Assembly (NCBI GenBank): GCA_963931925.1
Contig: OZ007579.1
Coordinates: 36,891,066-36,955,065, forward strand
DNA from: Onchidella celtica
Taxonomy: Eukaryota > Mollusca > Gastropoda > Systellommatophora > Onchidiidae
Length of the DNA stretch: 64,000 nt
Direction of reading: 5' to 3'
Part shown: positions 36,903 through 48,000 of the stretch, in pieces
Layout of the letters: each line of letters opens with the position of its first letter
Numbering within the stretch: position 1 is the stretch's first letter
The notes under the pieces: model-generated
Told to the model about the DNA's origin: nothing
Databases searched by the model: none
The model's input: the letters and a program-made list of their open reading frames with translations, nothing else
Program-made: the position numbers and the translations under genes

Positions 36903-37277
36903 AAAAAAGCTAGGGCGAAAAATAGGACTTTCTGGTCTAAACAATGGCATCTTGAACAATAGACCTTCACCCACACCAACCTTCTCAATGAGTTGCGGTT
37001 GTATCTTAGTGACTTTCACAACTACTTGTGTATGGATGAAGAAACCTACATGGGACTGTTGAACCTTTTAACTCATTTAATAGAAAAGCAGGACACTGTG
37101 ATGAGAGCAGCCATTTCCCCCCATGAACGACTGACAGCCACTTTGAGGTTCCTAGCGATAAGGAGATCATACGAAGACCTGAAGTTTTCAAGCTGCATAT
37201 CACCTCAAGCTTTGGGTGAAATTATTCCTGAGACGTGCAGGGCAATTTACAATTGTCTTGCCAAAGACTACCTGAAG
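36903..37277 (+). pseudogene. PIF/Harbinger-type transposase, N-terminal exon with a stop
   Basis: The frame gives RTFWSKQWHLEQ, then a TAG stop at 36960-36962. It continues as LLNELRLYLSDFHNYLCMDEETYMGLLNLL, a basic ISPHERLTATLRFLAIRRSYEDL segment and IIPETCRAIYNCL, ending at LK|GTATGT. This matches the helical N-terminal region of HARBI1-like nucleases (DDE_Tnp_4 family). The catalytic DDE exon is not found downstream in the window. The internal stop and missing catalytic part mark it as a relic. Confidence 0.7.
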
Positions 37278-37684
37278 GTATGTAGGCTATCTGTATAATT
37301 TTAATTATAATTTATATCAATCTAGATGAGGCTTGAGTTTTGGATACAAGGGTCACGCCAAGAAGGTGTGTACATGCAGAACCTTGGACCCTCTGTATCC
37401 GTGTCAACACAAGATTCGATCACTGGGCATGCCAAATATTGTGCAATTGATAGTGCAGCAAATCGCCTAGGTGTACTCTGTCCAAACCAGGAGTTGTATA
37501 TTTAGGCCACACACACAAACGTGAAACAAAAATAGAACACGATATTTCAAATTTAACTTTTTAATACGGTCATAGACCCGAGGCAAAGAGGGTCATTGAC
37601 CCGGGGCCAGATCCTTATGTGTATGGGGCCCTTTACGTTTGGTGCATCGTGACTGACCTTTCATGTGAAATGTGTGACATCATT

Positions 37685-38290
37685 TTTTGTTAGTTTGTTT
37701 TGTTACTTTTCCTGCTTTTCCCCCCACTGATCATGTTGCTTTGCTCCAGCGTATAAAATTATGACTGATTTTTTTGTCGAGTATGAAGTCGCAGAGAAAG
37801 TCAGACAGTGCAGATAAAAATGAACTGAACTTCCATGCAAACAAAAAAAGTAATAAAACAGAACATGACAAACAGCTGCTGCAGAAGACCCCCAAAATAT
37901 ATTTTTAGTAAATACAGGATAGATCTAGGTCATGACAGAGACAGACGGAATTTTCAGTTCACACTAACTAAATTAAATCATTTAAATGTTTAAAATTTGA
38001 TTTACATTTTTATTTCTAATTAGCAACTATCACGTTTAATGAAAAGGAATAAATAAAATGAACAGCAATAAATAAAAGAAGTAATCTGGAACACACTATA
38101 ATAATGATCAGTTTCTTCACGTCATCAATTTTGCAAAATCCTTAGGAAACAAAATGATTCCTAATAATGAGCAGTACTAGGTTAAAAAAAAAGAAAAAAG
38201 CACCATCGTAGGATTGAACCCACAGTCTCCGACTGATAACAGCAGACGCTAGGCATTGCGCCGCGGCAGACCACGGTAAGGTGGGGGAAC
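37685..38290 (-). mobile_element. Long tRNA-headed SINE-like element, copy A
   Basis: On the minus strand, the head (GCGCAATGCCTAGCGTC; GGTTCAATCC B box at about 38210) is followed by AACCTAGT-CTGCTCATTA and a body of about 450 bp. The body is shared with 42340-42905 in the opposite orientation; common blocks include CTAATTAGAAATAAAAATG and TTGTTTGCATGGAAGTT. Confidence 0.65.
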
Positions 38291-38299
38291 TTTTCCATG

Positions 38300-39330
38300 T
38301 AGACACCATGAAACCAATAAACCCCCGTCTGCGAATAAGATCGGGGTCTTATTCACAGACGTCTGCGAATAAGCACTTCGTAAAAGTGAAACAGCCTATC
38401 CACAATGAAGTCTAACCAGAACGAAAAAATAAGTTGACGATGCACCTCGATGTAATGGGTATAAAGCACACGCTATTATTCCCCACAAGTCAACGTTTAC
38501 CCATTTCACTTGCAATTCCTGAAATTAATTTTTGCTTTGCTGGATATGTTTTGTTTGAAATAACTCTTTACCTGTTTCATACGCTGTGTCCAAGTGCCAC
38601 GAAATAAAACAGATCTCCTACATTGATTGAGCTAATGAATTATTTGATATTTAGAAAAAAATTAATTCATAGTTTGAAATTCATTTTGAAAAGTGCCTAT
38701 ATATGTACTTTCGTGTTGACGTGCACTTTAGAACACTGGGGTCTCTTTTACTATCCATGGGCTGCTTTTCATCAGGTAAACTGAAACCGCAAAAAATGTG
38801 CCTGTTTTTTTCAATCCTTTGTGAGAATAATAAAATTAAAAGAAATTGTCAATAGTGATCACATGACAGCACACACAAAAAGGACATTTAATGGCCTACG
38901 CAGCAGCGAATGAATTATGAATAAAATAAAGCCACAGACCTCCTTCATAATTTACAATTATTTGCCTGGTTAGTTTTTATGTTGTGCATCCGTGGCGGTA
39001 ATTATAATAATAAGGTTAATAATGCCCTAGCAATCCTTTGAAAATTTTGTACACAGTTGAATTCAGGCAGAAAACACGCAGAGAGACGCATGCCTTCGCC
39101 CTGTGTATACAATAAAAATTAATGTGAGGCTACTGGGTTGATTTCTTTGTGCCATAATGGTTTATTTACTATCCCTTTGGCTGCAAAGCAGTACATGTAC
39201 CATGGTGAAATACTTCGTTCTGTGTGTTGTAGGCCTTTGTCACGACAAACTGTCAACCCGCTGAAAAGATCCCTATGTCAATGCCCAGACACGCCACTGT
39301 TGGATGGGATTTTTAGAACGAAGTGTTTAT
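38300..39330. other. Intergenic, nothing recognised
   Basis: A local repeat of CCCGTCTGCGAATAAGA and GTCTGCGAATAAGC occurs at 38324-38374. Otherwise AT-rich with no supported gene. Confidence 0.3.
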
Positions 39331-39466
39331 CCGCCGTTATTGTCGGATAAAATTTTCCCTGGTATCTGCCAAAAATGTTGGCGGAAAAACCTAGGCAGTA
39401 TCCGCCAACATTATCGGCGGATAAACCTGGGCAGTACCCGCCGTTAATGTTGGCAGAAAATGGCAG
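39331..39466. repeat. 36-bp tandem repeat with internal palindromes
   Basis: Nearly four copies of a unit of form CCGCCAACATTATCGGCGG then ATAAACCTGGGCAGTA. Each unit contains an inverted CCGCC/GGCGG pair, so the array can form serial hairpins. It lies about 240 bp upstream of the first THAP exon. Confidence 0.7.
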
Positions 39467-39703
39467 AGAACTAGAAGGCGCTGGCACTAGGTGGCAGCCA
39501 TCATGGCATGGGTCATGACACATCGTGTTTGTAAATAGAGCAATGTGTAAGCCATTGAAGTTTGACTGTGAGAAAGTTTATCAGTTGACATGTGGCCCAA
39601 GATGTTTAGAATATCGTGTCTTGAACTGCTAATTCAATTGGGAAGTAGACTGGAATAGATCTATTCCAGACCAGGACTCGATCGGACGCTGAAGTTGAAA
39701 AAT

Positions 39704-40622
39704 ATGGTGCAAAACTGCTGTGCGGTCGGATGTTTTAACAAAGCCAAGAAGGGAAACACCCTGTCATTTCACGCGTAAGTTGATAGACTAAAATTTATCG
39801 ATAACATATTCTGTCTAGAAGATCTAGATCTAGATCTAGTATATCTAGCTTCTAGGCCTACTTAACGATACGTGTCCTTATCTCCCCAAAGTCAAAGCCA
39901 GAGGGTAGGCCTAGATCTAGATCTAGTTTTCTTTGAGCCGTTGCGGCGTTAACCTTCTACATGTAGGGCCTACTTCTGTTACATGTGAGCACATTATTTT
40001 CAGGTCAGAGTAGCCTAAATTATAGTGCATGTATGCAGAGTAGTAAGTAGATTCTAGATATTTCTAGCAGGCCTTGTGATATCGATAGGTTTGGTTAGGT
40101 TTGTACCTCACCTACATCAAATCATTCATAAAAATTGCCCTCATCCCACTACCCACCCCTCTAGTTTTCCATGGCGTGAGCCCAAAAGATTCGCGAAGTG
40201 GATCAGCCGTATCAGGAGAGAAAGCACAGATGGAGAGCCCTGGCATCCAACAAAGAACGATCGTGTCTGCGGTGCCCACTTCACAGATAGAGATTATTAC
40301 CGTGGCCTGCAGCAACGCACACTACGGGAAGATGCGGTACCTTCAGTATTTCCTAACAATCCTGCTTATAAGCAGCCAGCTTCTACCTCAAGACGTCGTT
40401 CCCCCAAAAAGCGAAAATTTGCTCCCCAAATTCCAGTAGCTGTGAATGAAAATGAAACTATTGAAACACTGCCAGAAGGAGACCATAACTATGCACATCC
40501 ATCAATTGAAAGTCATCTCGAAAAGACACAATGTAAACTCAGGAAATTGGAGGAGCGTGTAAGGTGTAAGGCCGTCAAGTTGAAGAATGTTTCCCATACA
40601 TGGATCGAAGCGGAAGTTGCTG
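39704..40622 (+). CDS. THAP-domain protein A, exons 1-2 (incomplete 3')
   Basis: Exon 1 is 39704-39774 (ATG to GC|GTAAGT) and exon 2 is 40165-40622 (after CTCTAG, to GCTG|GTGAGT). Together they encode 176 residues. The THAP zinc finger (1-87) has C5 and C10, F25-P26, W36, C59 and H62, and the AVPSVF box at 81-86. A basic SRRRSPKKRKF nuclear-signal-like stretch and a likely coiled coil (HLEKTQCKLRKLEERVRCKAVKLKN) follow, as in many THAP proteins. THAP domains bind specific DNA. Later exons are not established; a possible acceptor at about 40962 would add a short hydrophobic tail, which I do not trust. Confidence 0.75.
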
Positions 40623-42339
40623 GTGAGTTAATGTGTGTTTGTAGAACATGTTTCACCCTCGACTCCCCAGCTCTCTCTCTCTCTCCATTGTCCAGTTGTG
40701 TGGTACATGTAGCTTGTTTGTCCCATGGAGCTTTGCAATCACACTTTATTTTCAATAGCAGTCCAAGCTTGATATTACTTAGTAAAAGTTCAATAGGGTC
40801 AGTGTGAGGCCACATGATAGGGCTAGTATTTCACTAGTCTGTTGTCTGGCCCATCTCCACATGACCCGTATCCTTGCACTCCTCTTGAGTCTTTCTCTCT
40901 CTCTTAACTAAGTACATAATGTATACTACTGGTTCTATAATGTTTTTCCAAAATTTTTAGCCCCATTCAGTGACAAGTGTCACTATGAACCAGTGAAGCT
41001 GTTAGTGTTAATAACACTAATAGCACTGTTATTGTTAACTTCTCATCACCTGTTGTCTTCCCTCTAGGCTTACTCCACCCTCTAGGCCTACCGCCAAACA
41101 CCATTGACTTTACAATGTTCTTGCTTCTCCCACTCATTTATGCTCCATTTCTTTTTTGCGTACATGTGTATAACATTGTAGTTGTGGTGAGTTGTGTCGG
41201 TTGAATCAGTTTGTTTGTTTTTTCAATCGACGAATTTTATTCAATTTTATGTCATAGTGTACGGGAATGCTTTTGAGTGACTATAAACAAATTAAAGTTA
41301 CAAAATCAATCGATCACCGCAAGTTTTCAACCCGTTGGCTAGGCTGGGCTAAGCCAGCATCGATCGCTCAGCCCATACTGATACAGTAACTGCGATAGCG
41401 AGACGGGTTTTCAAAGCGGACCATGCCGGCTCGCTTCGGGAAGCAGAAAAGAGAGGGCTGGCGAAGCCAGCAGTGTATAGTATCGATCTATGATCTATGT
41501 ACATGCACCAAGGAGCTTATACTGGAGAGCGGGGCAGTGACGTAAATCGTGCCAGGTATGGGACCTCAGCAGCCACACTCTGGGGGTCAAAAGATCTATC
41601 TAGTGTAGGACCGGTACGACTGTGTTGCACACGATGCTGTCTATCTTTCCAACTGTTGAATGCATTATTTTATTTAGATTTAGTATTTTGTGTGTGTGTG
41701 TGTGTGTGTGCAGGATTTCCTCTGCGAACGACATGCAGACGAGATATATACATAAATAACATAATTATGTATAGATCTATTATTTTTTGCATACACTTTT
41801 GATAACCGCACACAGAACATTTATACTTTTTCTTTGTTCTCTATATATTGTTTAATATAATTTAGAAAATCTTTAGCCTATCATCCTAAGTTTTAACGTT
41901 CCGGGCTTGTGGGTTAGTAGTTCAGCATTTCTTGCAATAAATTTCCACAAACTACAAAGTCTATAGTTTCACCATCAACAATGGTACTTACAGCGCTCCC
42001 TCGAACCTGGGTCGCCCTGTCACCTCGTCGCAGGGCCATTGTAGGTAACATGACATTAAACCTCAGTATTCTATCCTCTTTGGACTAGAATAGTGCGCTG
42101 CATAGATAAATAATATCCTAGTCCGTGGTGCGCTGTAGCTACCTTCCGTCAACATCCGGCGGGACTTTCAGTCTCGACTGCACTCTTCTTGACACTGTCC
42201 ATTTTGTTATTGGCATGAATTGAACATGCTGCTACATCACATGAATTCTTCAAATTCAACCTATGAAGTATGATGCAAGCTGCGACGTCAATGATGTAGT
42301 GATGGATAGCAATTCCATCAATTGGAACAACAGTGCCTA
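40623..42339. other. Intron or intergenic DNA
   Basis: A (GT)n microsatellite occurs at 41691-41710 and an imperfect inverted pair involving TTTTCAACCCGT and ACGGGTTTTC at 41325-41418. No supported coding exon. Confidence 0.35.
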
Positions 42340-42905
42340 CCTATGCGAATAAGATCTCAATCGGTGTGTCTTGGGTTCAATCCCCTGCCGGAGGATCTTT
42401 TTTTAAACCTAGTCTTGCTCATTAGGGATCATTTAAAAAAAAAGAATTTTACAAAACTGATGTCGTGGGGAAACTGAGTAATGTTACTAGTGTGCTCCAG
42501 ATTACTTTATTCCTGTTCATCTGATTTATTCCTGATCAGTTGCTAATTAGAAATAAAAATGTAAATCAAATTTTAAACATGTAAATGATTTCTTCTAGGC
42601 AGTGTGAGCTGAACAGCTCGTCTCTCTCCACGGTAACCTGGTTCTATTACTATTTACTGAAAATATATTTTGGAGGTCTTCTGCTTCAGCTATTAGTCAT
42701 GTTCTGTTTTATTATTGTTTTTGTTTGCATGGAAGTTTAATTCATTTTTATTTTCTGTGCCTGTCATTCTGTTAATTTCACACCCGCAAAATTGGCTAAT
42801 ATTAGTAATAATTCATCTAAAAAAAAAAAACTCGGTCCCAATTTTATAGCCTATTCTGGAGCAAAGCAACGATGATCAAAAAGTAGAAAAAAAATGACAA
42901 AAAAC
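42340..42905 (+). mobile_element. Long tRNA-headed SINE-like element, copy B
   Basis: The B-box-like GGGTTCAATCCCC at about 42392 starts the same body as the minus-strand copy at 37.7-38.3 kb, at roughly 75-80 percent similarity by eye. A further tRNA-like head (GGTTCGAATCTACGC on the minus strand, about 42910-42925) abuts its far end. Confidence 0.6.
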
Positions 42906-43618
42906 AAAAGTCAGATCTTGCGTAGATTCGAACCCCCCTTGCCAACTCGGCAGGCCACCAGGGAACCTGAGTACAAGCAGGGTCTCTCTAATGCTACCGC
43001 TGATACGTTAACCGACAAGTATCCCTCTATCGCTAAAAGCAGACGTCCGGTAAAGCCCGGTGCATAGCACGGAGCCGCTTCGACCCCCTGAGCATGGCGA
43101 TACCATCCTGTGCCTAGGGCGATACCGCCACTGTGTCTGGCACGCTCAGTCCTCTTTCGTTTGTGTGCGCCGCACTCCAGTATTATAAGCTCATGCCCCT
43201 TTTCCTTTTCACAAGGGGGGGGGGGTATCAGAATAGTGGAGATCTATATATATAAAACTGCATAATTTAAGCTATTTTCACCACAAATTACTGTTACTGT
43301 GTGAAATAAGACTGTATAAGAAAGTACGAAAACACTTGTGCTAAATAAATGTGATCCTTTTTTAGTGTTACAGTTCAAAAAGAACTTATTAATTTTATTT
43401 GTTAACATTTTCTGAGTCGTCGCTTCGCTGAGCGCCAATCTCCTTTTAGGCTAGAGTTATAGTAAAACCAAGGAGTTTAGATGTTTAATGGAGACAGCAC
43501 TACGGTCACGTGATCATGATTCGTTGAACTCAAGGAGCTTAGATGATCATCTAAGCTTCTTGGTTGAACCCCCTGACCGCCATCAAACGGGGGGCAAAGG
43601 AGTGTTTACATGGTAACA

Positions 43619-45012
43619 ATGGTAAAGACGTGTGTCATGTTTGGATGTACAGCCCGTGACATCAAGAATCCAGACAGAAGCTTTCACTCGTAAGTATTCA
43701 TTTGTATTTCTTGAACACTTAATTAAGCATTAAATTGAGGTTTTAACGTGATTAATAATAGAATGAAGGAATTTTGATCGCTCGACCGTGGCATTGGCAT
43801 GTGGCTAATTTGCACGCGTACATTTCATCTGGCATTTTCGCGCTTGTTCTGTAAAAAAAAAAAGAATTAAGATGTTTAGTTCTAATTTAATCCCCCCCCC
43901 CCCCCCCGCCTCCATTCATTCAAGTAAATAGATCTGTCCATGAGGGATAGTCTGTCTACTAAATCTATGAGCTGCAAGTATAAACAGTGGGCCGAGGCCC
44001 TACAATTACATTGCCTTTCTGCCCCCAGTCCTCTTGTTGGTCGGCATCGACGTAGACTGATAGTGGGGAGCTCCACTGTATATTTTGAAACATATTCTGT
44101 TTCCAGACATAGAAAATGATGAGAAAAAATATGGTTTGGTTATCTAAGCCCAAGCTGTCTGATGTCTGCACGGATTAGTTCTAAGATATGGTTTGGTCTA
44201 AAGTGCCCTGTTCCAGGCTCAGCCACAAGACATGGTGAATTCTTAAAATGTTGTATTGTTATTATATTTAAGATTTTTTTCTTTTCTCTTTGATTCATTC
44301 ATGTGTTGCTGTTCTTTGCTACAAGTTTAGTGATTATTAATATTACTGCTTTTTGTAATATCGTCCACTATTTTGTTTACATTAGAGACAGATTCTGAGC
44401 ACTTGAAAATTGTGATGCAGTTTCACATTGCTGAATGATATATCATAGTCATACAGAAAGATTATTGATAGGAGGAAAACTTGCTCAACGTTGATTTAAA
44501 TTATTGGCCTCTTTCGCGTTGTAATTAATGCTGTAAACTTGCAAGAATTGGAACCTGGGTTCAGTTTCACATAGGAGGTTTACAAAGCTTTTATTTTTTT
44601 TAAATCTTAACCACAGTATTTTTTGCCATTCTCTCCAAGTTTTTATTCTCAAGGTTCAGTGTTTTGTTATTGTATCTGCTATGTTATTATGGAAATCTAG
44701 GAAATTGCTTCAGTCAACCCCATTGATATCTTATTTTCAGATTCCCGTTTTCTAGATCTGAAATTTGTCAGCAGTGGATAAAAAGTGTGAATCGTAAAGA
44801 TGGCAAGACTGGAAAACTATGGCAACCCAGTATTCACTCAAGGATATGCAGTGATCATTTTTTCCCTGGAGACTTTGAAGTGGACTATGCTATTAAAAAG
44901 TTAAGAGAAACTGCTATCCCTACTGTTTTCCCCGGTCACCCACAGAATCAGCAATTGAAGAAGACTCAGAGGCGATCATCATCAAAGAAAAGGAACTCGC
45001 CTAAGAAAAAAT
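43619..45012 (+). CDS. Exons 1-2 of the long gene: THAP zinc finger
   Basis: Exon 1 is 71 bases (43619-43689) and exon 2 is 272 bases (44741-45012). The THAP signature is complete: C5 and C10 (C-x4-C), P26, W36, C60 and H63 (C-x2-H), and the AIPTVF box at 82-87. A lysine/serine-rich tail (SSSKKRNSPKKK) resembles a nuclear localisation signal. The first intron interrupts the same position, after SFH, as in the THAP gene at 39.7 kb. Confidence 0.85.
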
Positions 45013-48000
45013 GTAAATCTCATTTTCTCAGCCTTTCTCTCTTTGTTGTCTAATAGTGATTTTGGGGAAAACTCAGCTAGTTGAATGTAGGTCAGCCACC
45101 AAAAAGAGTGGTGAGTGGAGAAGGTGAGGCAAATAACTGGCCATGAGTAAAGCTCAGACTACTCATATCAACTGACTTAGACTAGTACGAAATGCAATGT
45201 TTGTCTCACTTGAGAGCAAGGTTAAGGTCACAGAATTTGGGAATTTTTGGTAAAATTGCCATTGGTGAAGCCTATTGTCCCTGCCTTTCTCCATTTTTTC
45301 ACTTCTCCCACTCTCTTTCACTATGCTGTGTCTTTTCCCCATTCTCTTCCTCTTTCTAACAGTCTTTTCACTCTCTTTCCTGTCTTATCTTTACCTATTT
45401 GAATGAGATTTTTGTTTCTTTGGAGAAGGGGGGGGGGGGGGGCATGTGGTGAGAACAGAAGGAAGGATTGGAAGTTATAATATTTCTGAGGTAACCTCAT
45501 TAGCCATCCATTCATTCTTTTATGGCATGATTTCATATTCATTCATGTATTGTACTGTTATCCATTTTAATTAAATTTATAAGTTCTTTGTTTATGAACA
45601 ACCATGCCAGAAACAACAAACTAGTACTGTGCCTATTTTGCCATTGTTCAGTTAGACTCTCTTTCCTTGACCTTGCTAACCTTTCCATAGACCAGTATTG
45701 CCACTGACATAGAACAAACTGTTTATTACTTAGCAATAGTTATTGTATGTGTGTGTGAATCATAGAAAGCTCATGCATTAACTTGCAATAAGTTCAAAAT
45801 GGGGTGGAAGAATTAATTGGAATACTATGAAAACCTTCTTCATGGTTGGCATTTTCAATATTATATATTTTCAGTGATTAAGTGGAGTTGACTCTCTAGG
45901 CAACACAAATTGCAGAGATTTTATTATAAAGGCCAAATCAACGCCCGTTGTACTTCCTAAACTTCATGAAATAGTGGGGGCACATCTATGGCAACCCAGT
46001 GGACGACCCCAGTATGGCTGCTGAGCCGTCATATTACTGCGCCGCCTCGCGGACGCACTCAGCGAGTGAGAGAAACCTCCATGTGTTTTGAGCTCCTTGA
46101 GTAGAGCTGTCCCTTTTGCGACGTGCCGTTTCTCTGGCGCGTCACACGCGCAAAAAGTGACCATAATACGACGGCCTTACTTCAGTGTTCCTAGATTGGG
46201 TGGGAAACCGCGGAATTAGGCTGGGTTTTTTTTCGTGATTTGTGGGAATTTTTTCCCATGTGCATGTTTGCTTGTTTTTGGCTGGTTTGGAAGAGCCATC
46301 AAGCTGGAGAGAAAATTAGAATTTTGATTGAAAAAAATCATTAAATAATTCTTTTGGGCACAGTCTTTTGTATGGAGTGGTAAAATTCTGGCCTTTGCCA
46401 GGCTTACCTCTTGGTTTCAGCAAGACTGCCAGATTGTGTAACTGTGGGAGGTAACTACGATGGTGAGATGGCCACTCACCACGGATGTGGGCAATGAGAT
46501 GGTGCAAAACTAGTGGCATGTGGTCAGTCCTTTGTGTGAATGTATAATCAATCAGATCAACAATGCCCACTTGGAATGTTTCCCACTTTAATGATTATTA
46601 ATGTACATAACACTGACCAGTATGAAGGAAGATAAATCATTGTCTTTTTAAATTAGTATGTATGTTTATAACCCCTTTACTCTTTTTTATCAATAAATTT
46701 GTTGACCAATTGAGTAATTTTCCAGCAGTGTTTTTCATTTTTACTGTCATCAAAGTCTATATGCTGTACACTACAAGTATGACTGTTTGAAACCACTCTT
46801 TTTAATAGGTATGTCTGACACCAGTGCAGTGCAAGAAATAGTTGACACCAGTGCTGTGCTGCAAATAGCTGACACTTGCACTGCGCCACAAACACATGTA
46901 GCTGGCTCCAGTGCAAGGCTACAAATAGCTGGTGCCAGTGCTCTGCCACAAGTAGCTGACACCAGTGCTGTGCCACAAACAGTTGACACCAGTGCAAAGC
47001 TACAAGTAGCGGATGCCAGTGCCGTACCACAAATTGCTGACACTGGTCACAGTGTAATGCTGCAAAAACCTGACAACACCAATGCAGTGCCACAGGCTCA
47101 AGCACATGGCAATGGAAAGGCTTTGGATGATTCCTTCGAGGCAGTGCTTCCAGAGTGTAGTATTTTTTTTTATGGGGAGGAGGCATCCATGACAGACACA
47201 GTGAAAAAAGATGTCGAAGGTATTACACGCATAAAGTATGGCCATAAAAATCATCAGAAAATTATCACATTTCCCAGCTGAAGCAGTGCTTCATTTCTCT
47301 TTCTCTCGGATTTGGCCCTTTCTGTCTCGTTTGATACATTTGATTGGCAGTGATAAATTTGGTAAAAGAAAAAAGAAAATGAAAGCATCATGGCAGCTCA
47401 TTGAAAATTGAAAGGTTAAAAGGTTTAACAACTTTTATTTATCAACACTAGATTCATGTTTAGTTAGATATCAGACATACCTGACACAGTGCATCAGACA
47501 CATATTTCAAATATTGCAAGTACACTATTATTATTCATTTTCCTTTGCTGCTTTCTGTGTGTCATTTCATTGTTGTTGTTATCAAATCTTACCAAACTAG
47601 GCAAGAAACTGAGCTTGGTTACAGCTAGTCCAGAGAACAGTAATGAACACAGAGACCAACCATGGTGCAGGAATGGCAGAAAACTGCAGGAAAAACATGA
47701 CAGTAATACAGTGACCAGAGGAGAATACCTTTTACCGCATGGTATAAATAAGGTCAGTTGCCAAAAAGTGCCCTCTTTTTCAATGGGTTCGGTGAAATAC
47801 CTTACAAAGGAAGCCATAGATACTTTTTTAACATAATTTTATGCTTAATGTGCTCAGAAATGGACAAGGTCCCTACAGGAGCAGTTTTGAAGCAGTGGGA
47901 CCATAAACAAAAGCATGAGAAAAAAAATGTACCAAAGTATGTGTATTTCTGGCAGGAAAAAATGGACACATTTATAGTGGTTACTAAGAATGGTGTGTGT

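Noticed and set aside
40963..41070. Possible third exon of THAP gene A
   Set aside because: Acceptor is weak and the encoded tail is a hydrophobic low-complexity stretch; phase fits but evidence is too thin.
41325..41418. Inverted repeat around TTTTCAACCCGT
   Set aside because: Match too short and imperfect to call an element.
46677..47186. Long minus-strand frame across exon 3
   Set aside because: Mirror of the 27-bp coding repeat; the plus frame joins neighbouring exons in phase.
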